Below are positions 15,681-25,020 of a stretch of 64,000 nucleotides of DNA, piece by piece. The stretch lies in the NCBI RefSeq assembly GCF_042646165.1, contig NZ_JBHRTC010000022.1. The stretch is one strand, 5' to 3'. Every line of letters starts with the position of its first letter. Position 1 is the stretch's first letter. The notes beneath the pieces are model-generated. The model saw nothing but the letters and a program-made list of their open reading frames with translations, was not told where the DNA came from and searched no databases. The stretch comes from Microbaculum marinum (GTDB taxonomy: Bacteria > Pseudomonadota > Alphaproteobacteria > Rhizobiales > Tepidamorphaceae). The translations under genes and the position numbers were made by a program.

Positions 15681-17771
15681 CTACCGCCACATCGCGCGCA
15701 TGCGGGACCTGATGTCGACGCTCGCGCCGGACGGCGCGCGTCCGGCGGCTTCCTCGGAAACGGCCGGCCAGGCGCGCCGGTCGAAGTGGCCGAGCAGGGT
15801 GTCGGGAATGAACCGGGTGCGCGCCGCATAGACGTGGCGGTCGCCGCGGGCGGACTGGCCATGGACGTAGAAGCGCTGCGGCACGACCAGGTCGAGCCGG
15901 TCGCGGGCGCGCGTCATGGCGACGTAGAGCAGGCGCCGCTCCTCCTCGATCTCGTCGGTGCTTCCCATCGCCAGGTCCGAGGGAATGCAGCCGTCCACCG
16001 CGTTCAGCACGAAGACCGATTTCCACTCCTGGCCCTTCGCCGAATGGATGGTCGACAGGATCAGGTAGTCCTCGTCGAGCAGCGGCGCACCGGGGTCGTC
16101 GCTGGTTGCCGACGGCGGATCGAGCGTGAGCTCGGTGAGGAACCGCTCGCGCGACGGGTAGCCCGTGGCGATCTGGCAGAGCTGCACCAGATCTGCCATG
16201 CGGATCGAGCCGTCCTCGTAGAGCCTGTCGAGATGCGGCTCGTACCAGCGACGCACCGTGTCGAGCTCCGCCGGCCAGGTCGCCAGACCGGTTCGCAACC
16301 CGCGCATCAGGTCGACGAAGGCCTGCCAGTCCGCGGGCGCGACCCGTGCCGGCGCGGAGTCCTGCAGGACGCCGAGCATGTCCGCCGCCGCCGACAGCCC
16401 GTCCAGGACCCGGGCTGCGATCGCCGGGCCGATGCCCTGCATGAGTTGCATCACGCGAAAGCCGGAGACCCGGTCGCGCGGGTTCTCGGCGAAGCGCAGC
16501 GTCGCCAGCACGTCCTTGACGTGGGCGGCTTCCAGGAACTTCAGCCCGCCGAACTTGACGAAGGGGATGTTGCGCCGAGTGAGCTCGACCTCAAGCGGCC
16601 CGCTGTGATGGGAAGCCCGGAACAGGACGGCCTGGGCCTTCAGGTCGATCCCCGCCTCGCGAGTCTCCAGAACCTGGTCGGCAACGTAGCGGGCCTGGTC
16701 GTTCTCGTCGCGGACGCTCACCAGCGACGGCTGCTCGAAGCCCGCCCGGTCCGTCCACAGGTTCTTCGTGAAGCGCCGCTCGGCAAGCGAGATCACCGCG
16801 TTCGCCGCCGTCAGGATCGGCTGCGTCGAACGGTAGTTCCGCTCCAGCGTCACCATGGCGGCCGGCGGCGAGAAACGGTTCGGGAAATCGAGTATGTTCT
16901 TCACCTCCGCGGCCCGGAACGAATAGATCGACTGGGCGTCGTCGCCGACGACCGTCAGTCCCCGCCCTTCCGGCTTCAACCCGAGCAGGATCCCGGCCTG
17001 CAGGCTGTTGGTATCCTGGTACTCGTCGACCAGCACGTGATCGAAGCGGCCGCCGATCTCCGCGGCGAGCTCCGGCACCGCCATCATCTGCGCCCACCAC
17101 AGCAGCAGGTCGTCATAGTCGAAGACGTTCTGAGACTGCTTGGCCTCGACATAACCGGCAAACAGCGCCCGCAGCTCATCGCCCCACATCGCGCACCAGG
17201 GAAACACCCCGGCCAGCACCTCCTCGAGGTCCGCCTGGGCGTTGACCACGCGCGAGTAGATGGCCAGGCACGTCCCCTTCGCCGGAAACCGGCGTTCGGT
17301 CTTCGACAGGCCCATCTCGTGGCGGACGAGATTCATCAGGTCGGCTGAATCGCTGCGGTCGTGAATGGTGAAGGACGGGTCCAGGCCGATCGGATGGGCA
17401 TACTCCCGCAACAGCCGCGCCCCGATCCCGTGAAAGGTTCCCGCCCATTCCAGCCCGCCCATCAATGTGGCGGCATCGGGCCCCAGTGCCTTGCCGGCGA
17501 TGTTCTCGGCCCGCCGGGTCATCTCGGCGGCGGCGCGACGGGTGAATGTCAGCAGCATGATGCGCCGGGGATCGGCACCGCGGACGATCAGGTGGGCGGC
17601 GCGATGTGCAAGCGTATTGGTCTTTCCGGAGCCGGCGCCGGCGATGACGAGCAGCGGACCGGCCGAGACACCCTGGCCCAGGCCGTGTTCCACCGCCCGG
17701 CGCTGCTCGGGATTGAGCGCTCCCAGATAGTCCGCCGGCGCGGCGACGGCCGAATCATTCGCAAGTGCCAT
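15681..17771 (-). CDS. UvrD/Rep-like superfamily 1A DNA helicase
   Basis: 696 residues. Motifs in order: Walker A 'GAGSGKT' (45-51), 'LLTFTRRAAAEM', 'GTFHGIGARLLREYA', Walker B 'VLVDEYQDTN' (about 248), 'VVGDDAQSIYSFRAA', 'TLERNYRSTQ', 'LSTIHSAKGQEW' and 'RRLLYVAMTRARDRL'. This is an ATP-driven 3'-5' helicase of the UvrD/PcrA kind; the housekeeping UvrD is often about 750-800 aa with a longer C-terminal tail, so this is more likely an accessory paralogue. Start chosen at MALANDSAVA (17771), before the first conserved block. It converges with the thaumatin-like gene (12 bp apart) and diverges from the ABC importer genes. Confidence 0.9.
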   Translation of the reverse strand: MALANDSAVAAPADYLGALNPEQRRAVEHGLGQGVSAGPLLVIAGAGSGKTNTLAHRAAHLIVRGADPRRIMLLTFTRRAAAEMTRRAENIAGKALGPDAATLMGGLEWAGTFHGIGARLLREYAHPIGLDPSFTIHDRSDSADLMNLVRHEMGLSKTERRFPAKGTCLAIYSRVVNAQADLEEVLAGVFPWCAMWGDELRALFAGYVEAKQSQNVFDYDDLLLWWAQMMAVPELAAEIGGRFDHVLVDEYQDTNSLQAGILLGLKPEGRGLTVVGDDAQSIYSFRAAEVKNILDFPNRFSPPAAMVTLERNYRSTQPILTAANAVISLAERRFTKNLWTDRAGFEQPSLVSVRDENDQARYVADQVLETREAGIDLKAQAVLFRASHHSGPLEVELTRRNIPFVKFGGLKFLEAAHVKDVLATLRFAENPRDRVSGFRVMQLMQGIGPAIAARVLDGLSAAADMLGVLQDSAPARVAPADWQAFVDLMRGLRTGLATWPAELDTVRRWYEPHLDRLYEDGSIRMADLVQLCQIATGYPSRERFLTELTLDPPSATSDDPGAPLLDEDYLILSTIHSAKGQEWKSVFVLNAVDGCIPSDLAMGSTDEIEEERRLLYVAMTRARDRLDLVVPQRFYVHGQSARGDRHVYAARTRFIPDTLLGHFDRRAWPAVSEEAAGRAPSGASVDIRSRMRAMWR

Positions 17772-18122
17772 GGAATCAGGAAGCACGTACACGGTCTGTT
17801 CCGCAATCGGCTTGGCACCCGGGATGCGACGCCGGCCCACGTGACGGCACCGATTGGACACCGACCGGGCACTGCCTCTTTGTTGTGCGCGTATGGACTC
17901 TTTTGGGCATTCCGGTCAGTTATCTTGCACCGGGCACGGTGGGATTCGCCCGGCACGACAGCAGGCGCAACGCTGACCGTCGTATGGCACGACGCTTGCT
18001 CGCCTGAGGGGGTTTGACGTGTGTGGCCGAGGGGAGTCCATCGCGACCCCCAGTCGTTCCGTCCGGAAGCGGATGGTCGCATGCGAATGTCGGGAATTCT
18101 CTAGCACGGGAGGACGTTTGTC

Positions 18123-19136
18123 ATGACTTCACACCTGAAAGGCGCCGCGGCCGCCGCCGCGCTCTTGGTCGGGGTCGGCCTGGCCGGCCCGGCCGCCGCG
18201 CTCGACGAGGTCACCTTCGGCACCAACTGGCTCGCCCAGGCGGAACACGGCGGCTTCTACCAGGCCGTCGCCGACGGCACCTACGAGAAGTACGGCCTCG
18301 ACGTGACGATCCGCCAGGGCGGACCGCAGGCCGGCAACCAGGCCCTGCTGATCGCCGGCAAGATCCAGTTCTACATGCAGGGCAACATGCTTTCGCCGTT
18401 CGACGCGGCAACTCAGGACATCCCGGTGATCGAAGTGGCGGCGATCTTCCAGAAGGAGCCGCAGGTCCTGCTCGCGCATCCCGACGCCGGCGTCGAAGAG
18501 TTCGAGGATCTCGCAAAGCTGCCGACGCTGTTCCTCTCGAAGGACGGGTTCACGTCCTATTTCCAGTGGATGAAATCGGCCTATCCGGGCTTCAGCGACG
18601 AGCAGTACAAGCCCTACACCTTCAATCCGGCGCCGTTCATCGCCGACAAGAACTCGGCTCAGCAGGGCTACGTCACCTCGGAGCCCTATGCGATCGAGAA
18701 GGAAGCCGGCTGGTCGCCCAAGGTCTTCCTGCTCGCCGACTACGGCTTCGACACCTACTCGACGCTGATCGAGGGCATGAAGGAATACGTCGAGGCCAAC
18801 CCCGATATCACCAAGCGATTCGTCGAGGCCTCGATCATCGGCTGGTACAACTACCTGTACGGCGACAACAGCGCCGCCAACGACCTGATCAAGACCGACA
18901 ACCCCGAAATGACCGACGAGCAGATCGCCTATTCGATCGCCAAGATGAAGGAGCACGGCATCGTCGATTCCGGGGACACCGAGACGATGGGCATCGGCTG
19001 CATGACCGACGAGCGCCAGAAGAGCTTCTACGACAAGATGGTCGCCGCCGGCGTCGTCGAGGCAGACATCGACTACAAGACGACCTACACGACGGAATAC
19101 GTGTGCAAGGGACTGGGCCTTGACCTGAAGAAATAG
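18123..19136 (+). CDS. ABC importer substrate-binding protein, NMT1/THI5-like
   Basis: 337 residues with a signal peptide cut near 'GPAAAL'. 'VTFGTNWLAQAEHGGFYQAVADGTYEKYGLDVTIRQGGPQAGNQALLIAGKIQFYMQGN' is the standard NMT1/THI5-like start; members bind pyrimidines, sulphonates, nitrate and similar small molecules. Four cysteines near the C-terminus region are not notable. Genes for the ATPase and permease follow on the same strand, and then catabolic enzymes, so this is the first gene of an import-and-degrade operon. No thiamine-type riboswitch motif was seen in the 261 bp upstream, so a thiamine-precursor role is not supported. Confidence 0.9.
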   Translation: MTSHLKGAAAAAALLVGVGLAGPAAALDEVTFGTNWLAQAEHGGFYQAVADGTYEKYGLDVTIRQGGPQAGNQALLIAGKIQFYMQGNMLSPFDAATQDIPVIEVAAIFQKEPQVLLAHPDAGVEEFEDLAKLPTLFLSKDGFTSYFQWMKSAYPGFSDEQYKPYTFNPAPFIADKNSAQQGYVTSEPYAIEKEAGWSPKVFLLADYGFDTYSTLIEGMKEYVEANPDITKRFVEASIIGWYNYLYGDNSAANDLIKTDNPEMTDEQIAYSIAKMKEHGIVDSGDTETMGIGCMTDERQKSFYDKMVAAGVVEADIDYKTTYTTEYVCKGLGLDLKK

Positions 19137-19266
19137 CGCTCCGCCGCGGCGGGGCCTGCCGAAACGCACCGATGGCGGAACTGGTCCCGCCATCGGATCC
19201 GGAAAATTCCTGAGGCGAGCGTGCTCGCCGACGCCGGCTTCCTGGCGTTAAACGGAGGCGAAAATC

Positions 19267-20100
19267 TTGAATACCGCGATCGAACCCCTCGACCGGACGC
19301 CGCCCTCGCAGACATCGGCGGCGCAGCCGCTGGTCTCGCTTCGCGACATTTCGAAGGTCTTTTCCAACGGCACCGTCGCGCTGAAGGACATGTCGCTGGA
19401 CATCGGTGCCGGCGAGTTCGTCAGCCTGCTGGGCCCGTCGGGCTGCGGCAAGTCCACCGTGCTTCGCATTATATCCGGGCTCGGCGAGCCGTCCTCGGGC
19501 GAGATCAGATGGGGCCACGCCACTCGCGACCGGCACGGCCACGAGGAGCACGGCATCGGCTTCGTCTTTCAGGAGCCGACCCTGATGCCTTGGGCGACGG
19601 TCTTCAAGAACGTTTGGCTTCCGCTGCGCCTCAAGGGCAAATCCAGACGCGCGGCGCGCCAGGAAGTCATGGAGGCGCTGGCGACGGTGGGGCTCGACGG
19701 CTTCGCCGACGCCTATCCCCGCGAGCTGTCGGGGGGCATGAAGATGCGGGTGTCGATCGCCCGCGCACTGGTGACGCGACCGAAGCTGTTGCTGATGGAC
19801 GAACCCTTCGCCGCGCTCGACGAGATCACGCGCTTCAAGCTTAACAACGACCTGCTGCACCTGTGGGAGACCTTCGGCTGGACGGTGATCTTCGTCACCC
19901 ACTCGGTTTTCGAATCCGTCTACCTGTCGAACCGGATCGTGGTAATGGCGTCGCGTCCGGGACGCGTCGTCGAGGACATCGCCATCGACGCGCCGTATCC
20001 CCGCGACGACGCATTCCGCACCTCCGTCGTCTACAACGAGCATTGCCGCCGGGCGTCCGAATCCCTGCACGCCGCGATGAACGCGCCCGCCGCGACGTGA
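19267..20100 (+). CDS. ABC importer ATP-binding protein, NitT/TauT type
   Basis: 277 residues. Walker A 'GPSGCGKS' (56-63), Q-loop 'FVFQEPTLMPWATVFKNVWLPL', signature 'LSGGMKMRVSIARAL', Walker B 'LLLMDEPFAALD' and the switch histidine in 'VIFVTHSVFESVYLSNRIVVM' are all intact. It powers the importer with the permease just downstream. Translation starts at TTG (19267) behind GGAGG. The gene is 130 bp after the binding-protein gene and 10 bp before the permease gene. Confidence 0.93.
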   Translation: MNTAIEPLDRTPPSQTSAAQPLVSLRDISKVFSNGTVALKDMSLDIGAGEFVSLLGPSGCGKSTVLRIISGLGEPSSGEIRWGHATRDRHGHEEHGIGFVFQEPTLMPWATVFKNVWLPLRLKGKSRRAARQEVMEALATVGLDGFADAYPRELSGGMKMRVSIARALVTRPKLLLMDEPFAALDEITRFKLNNDLLHLWETFGWTVIFVTHSVFESVYLSNRIVVMASRPGRVVEDIAIDAPYPRDDAFRTSVVYNEHCRRASESLHAAMNAPAAT

Positions 20101-20110
20101 AGGCCAGCCG

Positions 20111-20974
20111 ATGACGACGATGGACCAGACATCGACGGATCCCGCCGAACTCGACGAAGAGGCCCGCCCGACCGCCGAGCCCGGCCGGTTCGGCGGGCGC
20201 ATGCTGCGCGCGGTGGTACCGGCGATCATGCTGCTGCTGCTGGTTCTGGCCTGGGCCTGGTACGTCACGGCCTACGACGTGCCCCACTACATCCTGCCCA
20301 GTCCGCTGCGGGTCGCCGAGGCGATGGTGGAGGACTGGGGTATCCTGTTCCCGGCGCTGCTGGTGACTCTGGAAATCACCTTCAAGGCACTCGGACTGGC
20401 GCTCGTCGGCGGCGTCCTGCTGGCGATCCTGTTCACGCAGTCGAAGTGGATCGAGCTGGCCTTCTATCCCTATGCGGTGATCATGCAGGTCACGCCGATC
20501 GTGGCGATCGCGCCGCTGATCCTGATCTACACCGACACCACCCAGCAGGCGCTGCTGATCTGCGCGTGGATCGTCGCTTTCTTTCCGATCCTGTCGAATA
20601 CCGCGCAGGGCCTGAAGAGCGTCGACCACAACCTGATCAACCTGTTCGAGTTGTACGGCGCCAACCGGTGGCAGTCGCTGATACTGCTGCGGCTTCCGGC
20701 CTCCCTGCCCTATCTGCTGGCGGGGTTGCGGATCGGCGGCGGGCTGGCCCTGATCGCCGCCGTCGTCGCCGAATTCGCCGCCGGCTCCGCCGGCGCCGGT
20801 TCGGGCCTGGCTTTCCGGCTGCTGGAATCCCAGTTTCGGCTTAACATCCCGCGCCTCTTCGCCGCGCTGATCCTGTTGTCGGTGACCGGCATCCTGATAT
20901 TCTTCGCCACCAGCTACCTGTCCCACCTGCTTCTTCACAAGTGGCATGAAAGTGCCCTGAAGCGGGAGAACTAG
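20111..20974 (+). CDS. ABC importer permease, NitT/TauT type
   Basis: 287 residues with about six membrane helices. The BPD_transp_1 EAA loop reads 'LFELYGANRWQSLILLRLPASLPYLLAGLRIGGGLALIAAVVAEF', which contacts the ATPase. A hydrophilic N-terminal 35 residues precede the first helix. With the genes at 18123 and 19267 it completes one importer. The next gene, an amidohydrolase, starts 41 bp later. Confidence 0.92.
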   Translation: MTTMDQTSTDPAELDEEARPTAEPGRFGGRMLRAVVPAIMLLLLVLAWAWYVTAYDVPHYILPSPLRVAEAMVEDWGILFPALLVTLEITFKALGLALVGGVLLAILFTQSKWIELAFYPYAVIMQVTPIVAIAPLILIYTDTTQQALLICAWIVAFFPILSNTAQGLKSVDHNLINLFELYGANRWQSLILLRLPASLPYLLAGLRIGGGLALIAAVVAEFAAGSAGAGSGLAFRLLESQFRLNIPRLFAALILLSVTGILIFFATSYLSHLLLHKWHESALKREN

Positions 20975-21015
20975 ACCAACAGACCCGCCAAACGCGACGA
21001 ACGGAGTATCCGACC

Positions 21016-22356
21016 GTGCCCACCGGTTTTGCTCAGGTGCCTTCGGCCGGCCGCTACCGGATCGCCAATGCGGTCGTTCCAGCCGTACTGGTGGAGACGA
21101 CGGCGCCGCTGCCGGCGGCGGGCGAGGGACTGGTCCTGATGGACATCGAGGTGGACGGGCCAGGTATCGCCGCCATCCGTGCGCCGGGCGCGGGCGATCC
21201 CGACCGCCCGTGTCTCGACATGAACCGCGGGATGGTCTGGCCGTGCTTCGTCGACATGCACACCCACATCGACAAGGGCCACATATGGCCGCGGCGATCG
21301 AATCCGGACGGCACCTTCATGGGTGCGCTGGAGTCCGTCCGCACCGACCGGGAGGCCAACTGGTCGGCAATCGACGTGACGCGCCGCATGGACTTCTCCC
21401 TGCGCTGCGCCTTCGCACACGGCACCGCGCTGCTGCGCACGCATCTCGATTCCATTGCCCCGCAGCACCGGATCTCATGGCCTGTCTTCGCCGAGATGCG
21501 CGAACGCTGGGCGGGCAGGATCGACCTGCAGGCGGTCTCGCTGTTCACCCTTGAGGAAGCCGCAGACACCGCCTTTCTCAGCGAGATCGCCGATGTCGTG
21601 CAGCACAACCGCGGGGTCCTCGGCTGCGTCACCTACATGGATCCGGAGCTCGACCGGATCCTCGACGCGCTCATGCGCGCCGCCGCCGACCGGGGCCTCG
21701 ATCTCGACTTCCATACCGACGAGACGCAGGACCCGGAGGCCCGCTCGCTCGAACACATCGCCGAGGCGGCGCTGCGCAACGGTTTCCGGGGCCGCATCGT
21801 ATGCGGGCACTGCTGTTCGCTGTCGCGCCAGGCCGACGACACCGCCCGCCGCATTGTCGACAAGGTCGCAAGGGCCGGACTGTCGATCGTCTCGCTGCCG
21901 CTCTGCAACATGTACCTGCAGGACCGGCACTACGGCCGCACCCCGCGCTCGCGCGGCATCACTATGCTGCACGAGTTGCGTGCCTCCGGCGTCGAGGTGG
22001 CCGTCGCCAGCGACAACACCCGCGATCCCTTCTACGCCTATGGCGATCTCGACATGATGGAGGTGTTCCGGGAATCGGTGCGGATCGGCCAGCTCGACCA
22101 CCCGATCGACGCCGCCCCGGACCTGGTCGCGGCGGCCCCCGCCCGCATCCTCGGGCGTCCGGATCGCGGCGTCCTGCGCGCCGGCTCCCCGGCCGACCTT
22201 GTCCTGTTCAGGGGACGAAGCTGGACCGAACTGCTGGCCCGGCCGCAGAGCGACCGTACCGTGTTGCGCAACGGCCGCCCCATCGATACGACCGCACCCG
22301 ACTACCGGGAACTCGACGACCTGTTCCCGCCGCCTGACGGATGGAGACCGGAATGA
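21016..22356 (+). CDS. Cytosine deaminase-like amidohydrolase
   Basis: 446 residues of the amidohydrolase superfamily. Metal ligands and catalytic groups appear in order: 'CFVDMHTHIDKGH' (HxH), 'DLDFHTDETQDPEA' (His, catalytic Glu), 'IVCGHCCSLS' (His) and 'VAVASDNTRDPFYAYGDLDM' (Asp). 'DN..DPF' and 'HTDE' are closest to cytosine and isoguanine deaminases, so it should hydrolyse a C-N bond of a pyrimidine-like ring. Starts with GTG at 21016 behind GGAG. Its stop overlaps the next start as ATGA (22353-22356). Being in an importer operon it probably acts on the imported compound; the compound is not known. Confidence 0.82.
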   Translation: MPTGFAQVPSAGRYRIANAVVPAVLVETTAPLPAAGEGLVLMDIEVDGPGIAAIRAPGAGDPDRPCLDMNRGMVWPCFVDMHTHIDKGHIWPRRSNPDGTFMGALESVRTDREANWSAIDVTRRMDFSLRCAFAHGTALLRTHLDSIAPQHRISWPVFAEMRERWAGRIDLQAVSLFTLEEAADTAFLSEIADVVQHNRGVLGCVTYMDPELDRILDALMRAAADRGLDLDFHTDETQDPEARSLEHIAEAALRNGFRGRIVCGHCCSLSRQADDTARRIVDKVARAGLSIVSLPLCNMYLQDRHYGRTPRSRGITMLHELRASGVEVAVASDNTRDPFYAYGDLDMMEVFRESVRIGQLDHPIDAAPDLVAAAPARILGRPDRGVLRAGSPADLVLFRGRSWTELLARPQSDRTVLRNGRPIDTTAPDYRELDDLFPPPDGWRPE

Positions 22357-23753
22357 TCGACGTCGCTGCGCTCAAGCAGGCCTTCGAAGGGCTCAAGGTC
22401 GAGGACAATCCGGCCTTGGTAAAGCAGAAGAGCCGCGACTTCTTCTGGTACAGCCCGATCCTGAAGCGACAGCTCGACGGCGTCACCGGTGACCTCGTGG
22501 TGACGGCGAAGAGCCAGGACGACGTCATCCGCGTGCTGAAGACCTGTTACGCGATGGATGTTCCCGTGACCGTGCGCGGCAGCGGCACGGGCAACTACGG
22601 CCAGGCGATGCCGCTATCGGGCGGCGTTATCCTCAATCTTGCGGAAATGAACCGCATCGTCGACATCGCGGCCGGCCGTCTGGTCTGCGAACCCGGCGCC
22701 ATCCTGCACGACATCGACGTCGCCGCACGCGCGGACTCCGGGCAGGAGCTGCGCATGCATCCCTCCACCTACAAGACCGCCTCGATCGGCGGCTTCATCG
22801 GCGGCGGGTCCGGCGGCGTCGGATCGATCCGCTGGGGCGGTCTGCGCGACCTCGGCAACGTGCTCGGGCTGAAGGTCGTCACCATGGAGGAGACGCCGCG
22901 GGTCCTGGAACTCGACGGCTGGGACCTGCAGAAGGTCAGCCATGCCTACGGCACCAACGGCATCATCACCGAGGTCGAAGTGCCGCTGACGACGGCCTGC
23001 GACTGGGTCGACATGATCGTCGGCTTCGACGATTTCATGGATGCCGCGCGCTACGGCAACGACCTCGGCACCCATGACGGCCTGCTGCTGAAGCTGGTCA
23101 CGCCGATCGCCGCGCCGATCCCGCACGACTATTTCCTGCGCCATCGCAAGTTCATTCCGGAAGGCAAGAGCGTCTGTCTCGTCATGGCGGCACCGCAGGC
23201 CGTCGATTCGCTGATCGCGTTCACGGAGCGCGGAAGGGGCGAGATTATTTTCCGGTCGGACACGGCCGAGGACCTGAAGGGGCTGCCGCCGGTCTACGAA
23301 CTGGCATGGAACCATACGACGCTGCGCGCCCTTCGCGTCGACCCGCAGGTCACCTATCTGCAGGTGCTCTACCCGTTCCCCGACCAGCTCGAACTCGTCG
23401 AGGAGGTCCACGCCCGTTTCGGCGACGAGGTGATGGCCCACCTCGAATTCGTCCGGTTCGACGGGAACGTGACATGCTTCGGTCTGCCGATCGTCCGCTT
23501 CACCACCGAGGAACGGCTTGAGGAGATCATGCGCATCCACGAGGAGATGGGCTGTCCGATCTTCAATCCGCACCGCTACACGCTCGAGGAAGGCGGCATG
23601 AAGCAGACCGACGAGGTCCAGCTGGCGTTCAAGCGGGAGGCCGATCCGAAGGGCCTTCTCAACCCGGGCAAGATGATCGCCTGGGAGCATCCGGAATTCG
23701 ACTACGCCGGGAGCAAGACCTACCTGTTCCCCGGGCTCCAGCGGGCCGGCTGA
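22353..23753 (+). CDS. FAD-linked oxidase (GlcD/FAD_binding_4 family)
   Basis: 466 residues. The PCMH-type FAD domain has 'VPVTVRGSGTGNYGQAMPLSGGVILNLAEMNRI' and 'RMHPSTYKTASIGGFIGGGSGGVGSIRWGGLRDLGNVLGLKVV'. The C-terminal cap ends in 'DPKGLLNPGKMIAWE', as in glycolate and D-lactate oxidase relatives. It should oxidise a hydroxy acid or a ring carbon using bound FAD. The four-base overlap with the amidohydrolase gene shows tight coupling, so it probably takes the deaminated product. I used the ATG at 22353 rather than 22341 for that reason. Confidence 0.85.
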   Translation: MIDVAALKQAFEGLKVEDNPALVKQKSRDFFWYSPILKRQLDGVTGDLVVTAKSQDDVIRVLKTCYAMDVPVTVRGSGTGNYGQAMPLSGGVILNLAEMNRIVDIAAGRLVCEPGAILHDIDVAARADSGQELRMHPSTYKTASIGGFIGGGSGGVGSIRWGGLRDLGNVLGLKVVTMEETPRVLELDGWDLQKVSHAYGTNGIITEVEVPLTTACDWVDMIVGFDDFMDAARYGNDLGTHDGLLLKLVTPIAAPIPHDYFLRHRKFIPEGKSVCLVMAAPQAVDSLIAFTERGRGEIIFRSDTAEDLKGLPPVYELAWNHTTLRALRVDPQVTYLQVLYPFPDQLELVEEVHARFGDEVMAHLEFVRFDGNVTCFGLPIVRFTTEERLEEIMRIHEEMGCPIFNPHRYTLEEGGMKQTDEVQLAFKREADPKGLLNPGKMIAWEHPEFDYAGSKTYLFPGLQRAG

Positions 23754-23769
23754 GCCGAGTCGTAGTCAG

Positions 23770-24348
23770 ATGCGCGCCCACGTTCTGTACGCCCACCCCG
23801 TCGAGACCAGCTACTGCGCCGCCCTGCATTCCAGGGTGGTGGACCAGCTTGCGGCGGCCGGCCACGAGGTCGACGACTTCGATCTCTACGCCGCCGGTTT
23901 CGAGCCGCTTCTGTCGCGTGCCGAACGGCTCGCCTACCACGACATTCCTGACAACCGGCAGACGGTTTCCGACTGCGTCGACCGGTTGCTCGCGGCCGAA
24001 GCGCTCATCCTTGTGTTTCCCGTCTGGAACTTCGGCTTTCCCGCGATCCTGAAGGGCTATTTCGACCGAGTCTTCCTGCCCGGCGTCTCGTTCAGGATGG
24101 AAGACGGGGTGGTCCAGCCCAATCTCGACAACCTGCGGCGGATCGTCGCCGTCACCACCTATGGCGGCACCCGGCTTCGGGCCTGGATGATGGGCGATCC
24201 GCCACGGCGCCTCGTCAAGCGCTTGCTCAACGTCACGGCCCCGAATGCGAGGGTCAGCTACCACGCGCTGTATGACATGAACCGTGCCGACGACCGGAGG
24301 CGGTCGGCCTTTCTGGACCGGGCCGGTCACGCCATGAGAACGATCTGA
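23770..24348 (+). CDS. NAD(P)H:quinone oxidoreductase, flavodoxin fold (copy 1)
   Basis: 192 residues. 'RAHVLYAHPVETSYCAALHSRVVDQLAAAGHEVDDFDLYAAGF' binds flavin phosphate, 'LILVFPVWNFGFPAILKGYFDRVFLPGVSF' is the Flavodoxin_2 core, and 'VTTYGGTRLRAWMMG' completes the flavin site. These cytoplasmic enzymes pass two electrons from NAD(P)H to quinones or other acceptors. Its stop and the start of a close relative share one base (24348), so the two are probably a heteromeric or duplicated pair. Their position after an FAD oxidase suggests they reduce a quinone-like or azo/nitro intermediate. Confidence 0.87.
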   Translation: MRAHVLYAHPVETSYCAALHSRVVDQLAAAGHEVDDFDLYAAGFEPLLSRAERLAYHDIPDNRQTVSDCVDRLLAAEALILVFPVWNFGFPAILKGYFDRVFLPGVSFRMEDGVVQPNLDNLRRIVAVTTYGGTRLRAWMMGDPPRRLVKRLLNVTAPNARVSYHALYDMNRADDRRRSAFLDRAGHAMRTI

Positions 24349-24938
24349 TGCGTGTACTGCTGGTCTACTGCCATCCGTGCGAGGAAAGTTTCAACCGCGC
24401 GGTCCGCGATACCGCGCTCGCCGCTCTCGACGACAACGGCCACGAGGTCCGGCTGCTCGACCTCTACGCCATCGGGTTCGACCCCACCATGAGCCCGGAG
24501 GAGCGCCGAGGCTATCACACGCCAAAGGCCAACGAACTGCCGGTTTCCGAGCATCTTGCTCTGGTGAGATGGGCGGAGGCCCTGGTCTTCGTCTATCCGA
24601 CGTGGTGGTTCGGACTGCCCGCGATGCTGAAGGGCTGGTGCGACCGTGTCTTCGTGCCCCATGCGACGTTCGTCATGCCGGACAGTTCCCACCCGATGGG
24701 GCCGCAGCTGACCAATATCCGGCAGATCGCGGTGATCACCACCTGCGGTGCAACCTGGTGGATGTCCAAGTTCGTCGGCGAACCTGGCCGCAGGACAATT
24801 TTGAGGGGTATCAGGTGGTTATGCCACCCCAAGTGCAAAACCCACTACTTGGCCCACTACAAGATGGACACTTCGACGCCTGCCTCACGCGCGCGTTTTC
24901 TGAGCAAGGTTGAAGGCTTACCGCGACTTATCGCTTGA
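24348..24938 (+). CDS. NAD(P)H:quinone oxidoreductase, flavodoxin fold (copy 2)
   Basis: 196 residues, related to the preceding gene along its full length ('RVLLVYCHPCEESFNRAVRDTALAALDDNGHEVRLLDLYAIGFDP', 'LVFVYPTWWFGLPAMLKGWCDRVFVPHATF', 'VITTCGATWWMSKFVGEPGRR'). The last 40 codons (about 24800-24938) are noticeably poorer in G+C than the rest and have a less typical sequence ('WLCHPKCKTHYLAHYKMDTS'), as if the 3' end had been exchanged. Function as for copy 1. A MarR regulator gene follows. Confidence 0.86.
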   Translation: MRVLLVYCHPCEESFNRAVRDTALAALDDNGHEVRLLDLYAIGFDPTMSPEERRGYHTPKANELPVSEHLALVRWAEALVFVYPTWWFGLPAMLKGWCDRVFVPHATFVMPDSSHPMGPQLTNIRQIAVITTCGATWWMSKFVGEPGRRTILRGIRWLCHPKCKTHYLAHYKMDTSTPASRARFLSKVEGLPRLIA

Positions 24939-24978
24939 ATTGTCCTGTTTTGGAAGTAGTGTTGGCCCCTTCACTGCC

Positions 24979-25006
24979 CAATTGGCAATTGTCAACTCAG
25001 GGAGTT
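24979..25006. promoter_or_regulatory. Dyad symmetries upstream of the MarR gene, possible operator
   Basis: CAATTGGCAATTG (24979-24991) contains AATTG-G-CAATT, and AACTC-AGG-GAGTT follows at 24994-25006. Both lie 15-45 bp before the marR start in an AT-richer gap. MarR proteins bind such short dyads next to their own gene, so this is a plausible operator, but there is no direct proof. Confidence 0.4.
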
Positions 25007-25020
25007 GGGGGACTCTCTAT

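Noticed and set aside
17862..18122. Thiamine riboswitch upstream of the NMT1/THI5-like importer
   Set aside because: The conserved CTGAGA and ACCTGA-TAATGCC segments are not present in the 261-bp gap, and no other regulatory structure stood out.
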